DNA of 64,000 nt. It comes from Phlebopus portentosus (taxonomy: Eukaryota; Basidiomycota; Agaricomycetes; Boletales; Boletinellaceae). The notes below the pieces were generated by a model that had not been told where the DNA came from, made no database searches, and saw nothing but the letters and a program-made list of their open reading frames with translations. A program made the position numbers and the translations under genes. The stretch spans positions 558,001 through 622,000 of the forward strand of contig JAYXKI010000003.1 in the NCBI GenBank assembly GCA_037892935.1. Reading direction: 5' to 3'. The first letter of the stretch is position 1; each line of letters opens with the position of its first letter. This document shows positions 61,318 through 64,000 of this stretch, in pieces.

Positions 61318-64000
61318 ATGGGCCAGTTCTCGGAAGACGTTATCTTTCTCGCCAAGAGAGCTGCCGCTGAGCAGGTATGTTATTCCCCATTTCATTGTTT
61401 GAAACATATAGTTCGTGTTATAGCTGATTACCGTTACATCAAGGCCGGCATCATCTCAGGCGACAACCCCGCAGAGTACAATGCAAGCAACCCCTTCAGA
61501 CTATGGGTCATCCAAGCTGGCATCATTATTATCTTCACCCAGCTCCTGTCCGTTGTCCTGGGCCGTCTTCGACAGCCTCGGGTAATCGCCGAGGTCATTG
61601 GAGGTGTCCTCCTTGGACCCTCCGTGATGGGTCAAATCCCGGGATTCACTGATAATATATTCCCGTCTGATTCTATACCAATTCTCTCTCTGACGGCGAG
61701 TGTTGGTTTGGTGTTTTTCTTATTCCTTGTGGGCTTGGAGGTGGACGTAAGCGTGATGAAGCGGAATGCTCGTGCGGCGTTCTTCATCAGCGCGACTGGC
61801 CTTATCATTCCGTTGGGACTTGGTGCTGCTTTAGCTGTCCCTATCTATCATGACTTTGTAGATGTAAGCATTTCATAAGGTTAATTTTCTGTGATAGACG
61901 CGCTGATCATCACACAGTCTGATGTGAATTACGGGCATTTCATCTTGTTCGTGGCGGTGGCGGTAGGCATTACGGCCTTCCCTGTTCTCTGTCGTATCCT
62001 TACGGAGACTCGCCTATTGGAAACTCCTGTTGGTGTTGTTACTCTCGCTGCAGGTGTTGGCAACGATATCGTGGGGTGGATTTTGCTTGCCCTGGCCGTC
62101 GCGCTGGTAAATGCTTCGACGGGTCTCACTGCACTTTGGGTTCTTTTGAGTGGTGTCGGATGGGTGCTCTTTATGCTACTTCCTGTCAAATGGGCCTTCC
62201 GCTGGCTCGCCCGGAAGACAGGAAGCCTTGAGGGTAGTCACCCGAGCATGCTGATGATGACCATTACGTTCCTCATGGTCCTCGTATCTGCCTTCTTCAC
62301 TGACATTATTGGCATTCATGCTATTTTTGGTACGTGATTTCTCAGCATCAATTTATCTGGTAGTTCTTGAACGCTGTTTCTTGTAGGTGGTTTCCTTGCT
62401 GGACTAGTTATCCCACACGAAGGAGGGTTTGCTATCGCTCTCGTCGAAAAACTGGAAGATTTTGTGTCGCTTGTCTTCTTGCCATTGGTAGGTTCTCATC
62501 TCGCCTTCCTTTGAGCAAACGATCATTGATTGGCGCGTAGTACTTCGCATTCTCGGGTCTCAGGACCGACCTTGGCTTACTGGACAACGGCAAGACTTGG
62601 GGATATGTCGTCTTTATCTGTGTCATTGCTTTCGTTTCAAAATTCTTCGGTTGTGCCGTCACTGCCAAACTCAATGGGTTTAGTATTCGCGAATCTGGCG
62701 CAATCGGAACTCTCATGAGCTGCAAGGGTCTTGTAGAACTCATTGTGTTGAACGTCGGGTTCCAAGCAGGCATTCTCGACACACGATTGTTCTCGATGTT
62801 TGTGCTGCATGCGATTGTTTTGACGTTCATTACAACTCCGTTGACGCTTCTCTGGTACCCCGAGTCGAAGCGAAGTCGGTACGGCAGGGACAGTCAAGAG
62901 AAGCCTGTCCAATTACCGCCGAGAGATTCAGGCGTGACGCAAGGGTCGTATGATGAAACCATGAAAACGAAGTTCGCAGTTGTTCTGAACAGAGTCGAAC
63001 ATCTTCCCGCGATCATGATACTTACCCAACTCCTGCAACGACATGCGCCAACCAAACGTACATCCTTTGGTAGTATAAACGAGAGCGATGAGAAGCCCGT
63101 CGAACATTCAACACCGACCGTTCAATTGTCGGCTCTTCGTCTTGTCGAGCTCACTGAGCGTACCTCAGCTGTGCTTCGCTCGCAGGAATCGGCTGCTCTC
63201 GCAGCCGCAGATGCGCTTTTGAGCGTTGTTCGCACGTGCGGGAGAATGTATCGTCTGCCAGTCTCCGGAGAACTATCCGTTGTATCTTCTGATGGATTCT
63301 CTCGAGAAGTCACAAGCTTCGTCAATGAGCAGGCCGCACACATGGTTGTTATTCCGTGGTCACTGAGGCCTACAAGTACATCCGGTTCAGGCGCGAGTGA
63401 GGAACAGAATGTGTCATTTACGACTCCCTTCCCGGTGGGTTCGTACAATCCTTTCGAGGGTCTCTTTTCGGCCGCTTCGGCCGTTGGCTCGGGATCCGTC
63501 GTGTATTCTACGTTTATTCGGAAGGTCTTCGCAGAGTCACCTGCTGACGTTGCGCTTGTTATTGATCGTGAATCCTCTTCTCCCGATGTGTCTAATGGAA
63601 CGGGCGATGTGGATGGACACCACTTGTTCTTACCATTCTTCGGTGGGCCTGATGATCGTCTGGCTCTGGAGCTACTCGTGCAATTATGTACAAACGCTAC
63701 TGTCTCAGCGACAGTCATTCGCATTCACGTTACCGAGGAAAGTACAGCAGAGGATGCTGGGGTGGAGAGAATGGATACAATAGAAGAAGAGAAAGCTGTA
63801 GCGCTCTCGAACTTCACCGTAGCAGGGCCAGGGACGACCACTGCTGATACACACTATGGTGCTCAGACGACCCAGACGCGTATGCAATCTGACACTGCCG
63901 ACGATCTCGTATGGAGTCGGTATGCTTCGAAGAATACTTCGTCTCCTCCCCTTCCGCCGTCTACACTCGACGCTCTCTCACACATCACCTTCCAAACTGT
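61318..64000 (+). CDS. KHA1: K+/H+ antiporter of the CPA2 family (Kha1-like), 3' end outside window
   Basis: Endomembrane monovalent cation/proton exchanger. Exons 61318-61374, 61444-61863, 61918-62329, 62387-62487, 62541 to the window end; 837 or more codons shown. About a dozen membrane segments are visible, for example LWVIQAGIIIIFTQLLSVVL, VIGGVLLGPSVMGQIPGF, SVGLVFFLFLVGLEVD, FILFVAVAVGITAFPVLCRI and VVTLAAGVGNDIVGWILLAL. GGFLAGLVIPHEGGFAIALV and YFAFSGLRTDLGLL are Kha1-type. The conserved ion-site Asp is in VGNDIVGW. After about residue 440 a long cytosolic part follows, with USP-like nucleotide-binding segments (AAHMVVIPWSLRP, HHLFLPFFGGPDDRLALELL) as in plant CHX and yeast Kha1 proteins. 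The ATG at 61318 is the first in frame. Confidence 0.94.

Overview
This window looks like nuclear DNA of a mushroom-forming basidiomycete (Agaricomycetes). Genes are dense, on both strands, and broken by many 45-70 bp introns with GT-AG (a few GC-AG) ends and very small exons. The gene set fits that reading: a polyporopepsin-like secreted aspartic protease, a basidiomycete-style membrane P450, a Zn2Cys6 regulator, the xylose-nucleotide enzyme UXS, and standard eukaryotic housekeeping genes. There are no operons, CRISPR arrays or bacterial features. I could support 25 protein-coding genes; two are cut by the window edges (an Rtc1/WDR24-like WD40 protein on the left, a Kha1-like K+/H+ antiporter on the right).

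Layout. 1-8.5 kb: Rtc1/WDR24 (partial), secreted aspartic protease, UDP-glucuronate decarboxylase, bystin. 8.5-12.7 kb: gene-poor, with short palindromes. 12.7-24.5 kb: an unknown Ser/Pro-rich protein, exosome subunit Rrp46, a P450, vacuolar proteinase A and a Zn2Cys6 transcription factor. 25.4-30.6 kb: a large unknown protein built from Tyr-Pro-rich repeats, one repeat per exon. 30.9-43.3 kb: a PUB-domain protein, fructosamine-3-kinase, a patatin-type lipase, a BRD8-like bromodomain protein, CstF-64/Rna15, a small acidic protein and RBX1. 43.3-46.3 kb: gene-poor. 46.3-64 kb: a Rab GTPase with a large insertion, ribosomal proteins eS7 and uL3, an alpha/beta-hydrolase-like protein, a mariner-like MITE, a PPR protein, AMMECR1, an unknown coiled-coil protein and the antiporter.

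The genes do not form one pathway. Most serve general functions: ribosome assembly (bystin, eS7, uL3), RNA processing and decay (Rna15, Rrp46), chromatin (BRD8-like), ubiquitin ligase (RBX1), vacuole and traffic (proteinase A, Rab), lipid use (lipase) and ion balance (antiporter). The best candidate for an undescribed system is the repeat protein at 25,384-30,592. Eleven introns all interrupt the same Tyr codon in the same phase, and ten successive exons are symmetric 1-1 modules of 37-40 or 74-86 codons, so modules can be duplicated, lost or skipped without breaking the frame.

A caution about data quality: five otherwise well-conserved genes (secreted protease, bystin, P450, eS7 and an unknown gene at 59.3 kb) each need exactly one added base to read through. 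All five go in the same direction and several lie in short homopolymers. This looks like residual single-base deletions in the assembly rather than five pseudogenes. Exon coordinates below were worked out by hand from splice signals, reading frame and family conservation; gene sums were checked for frame.
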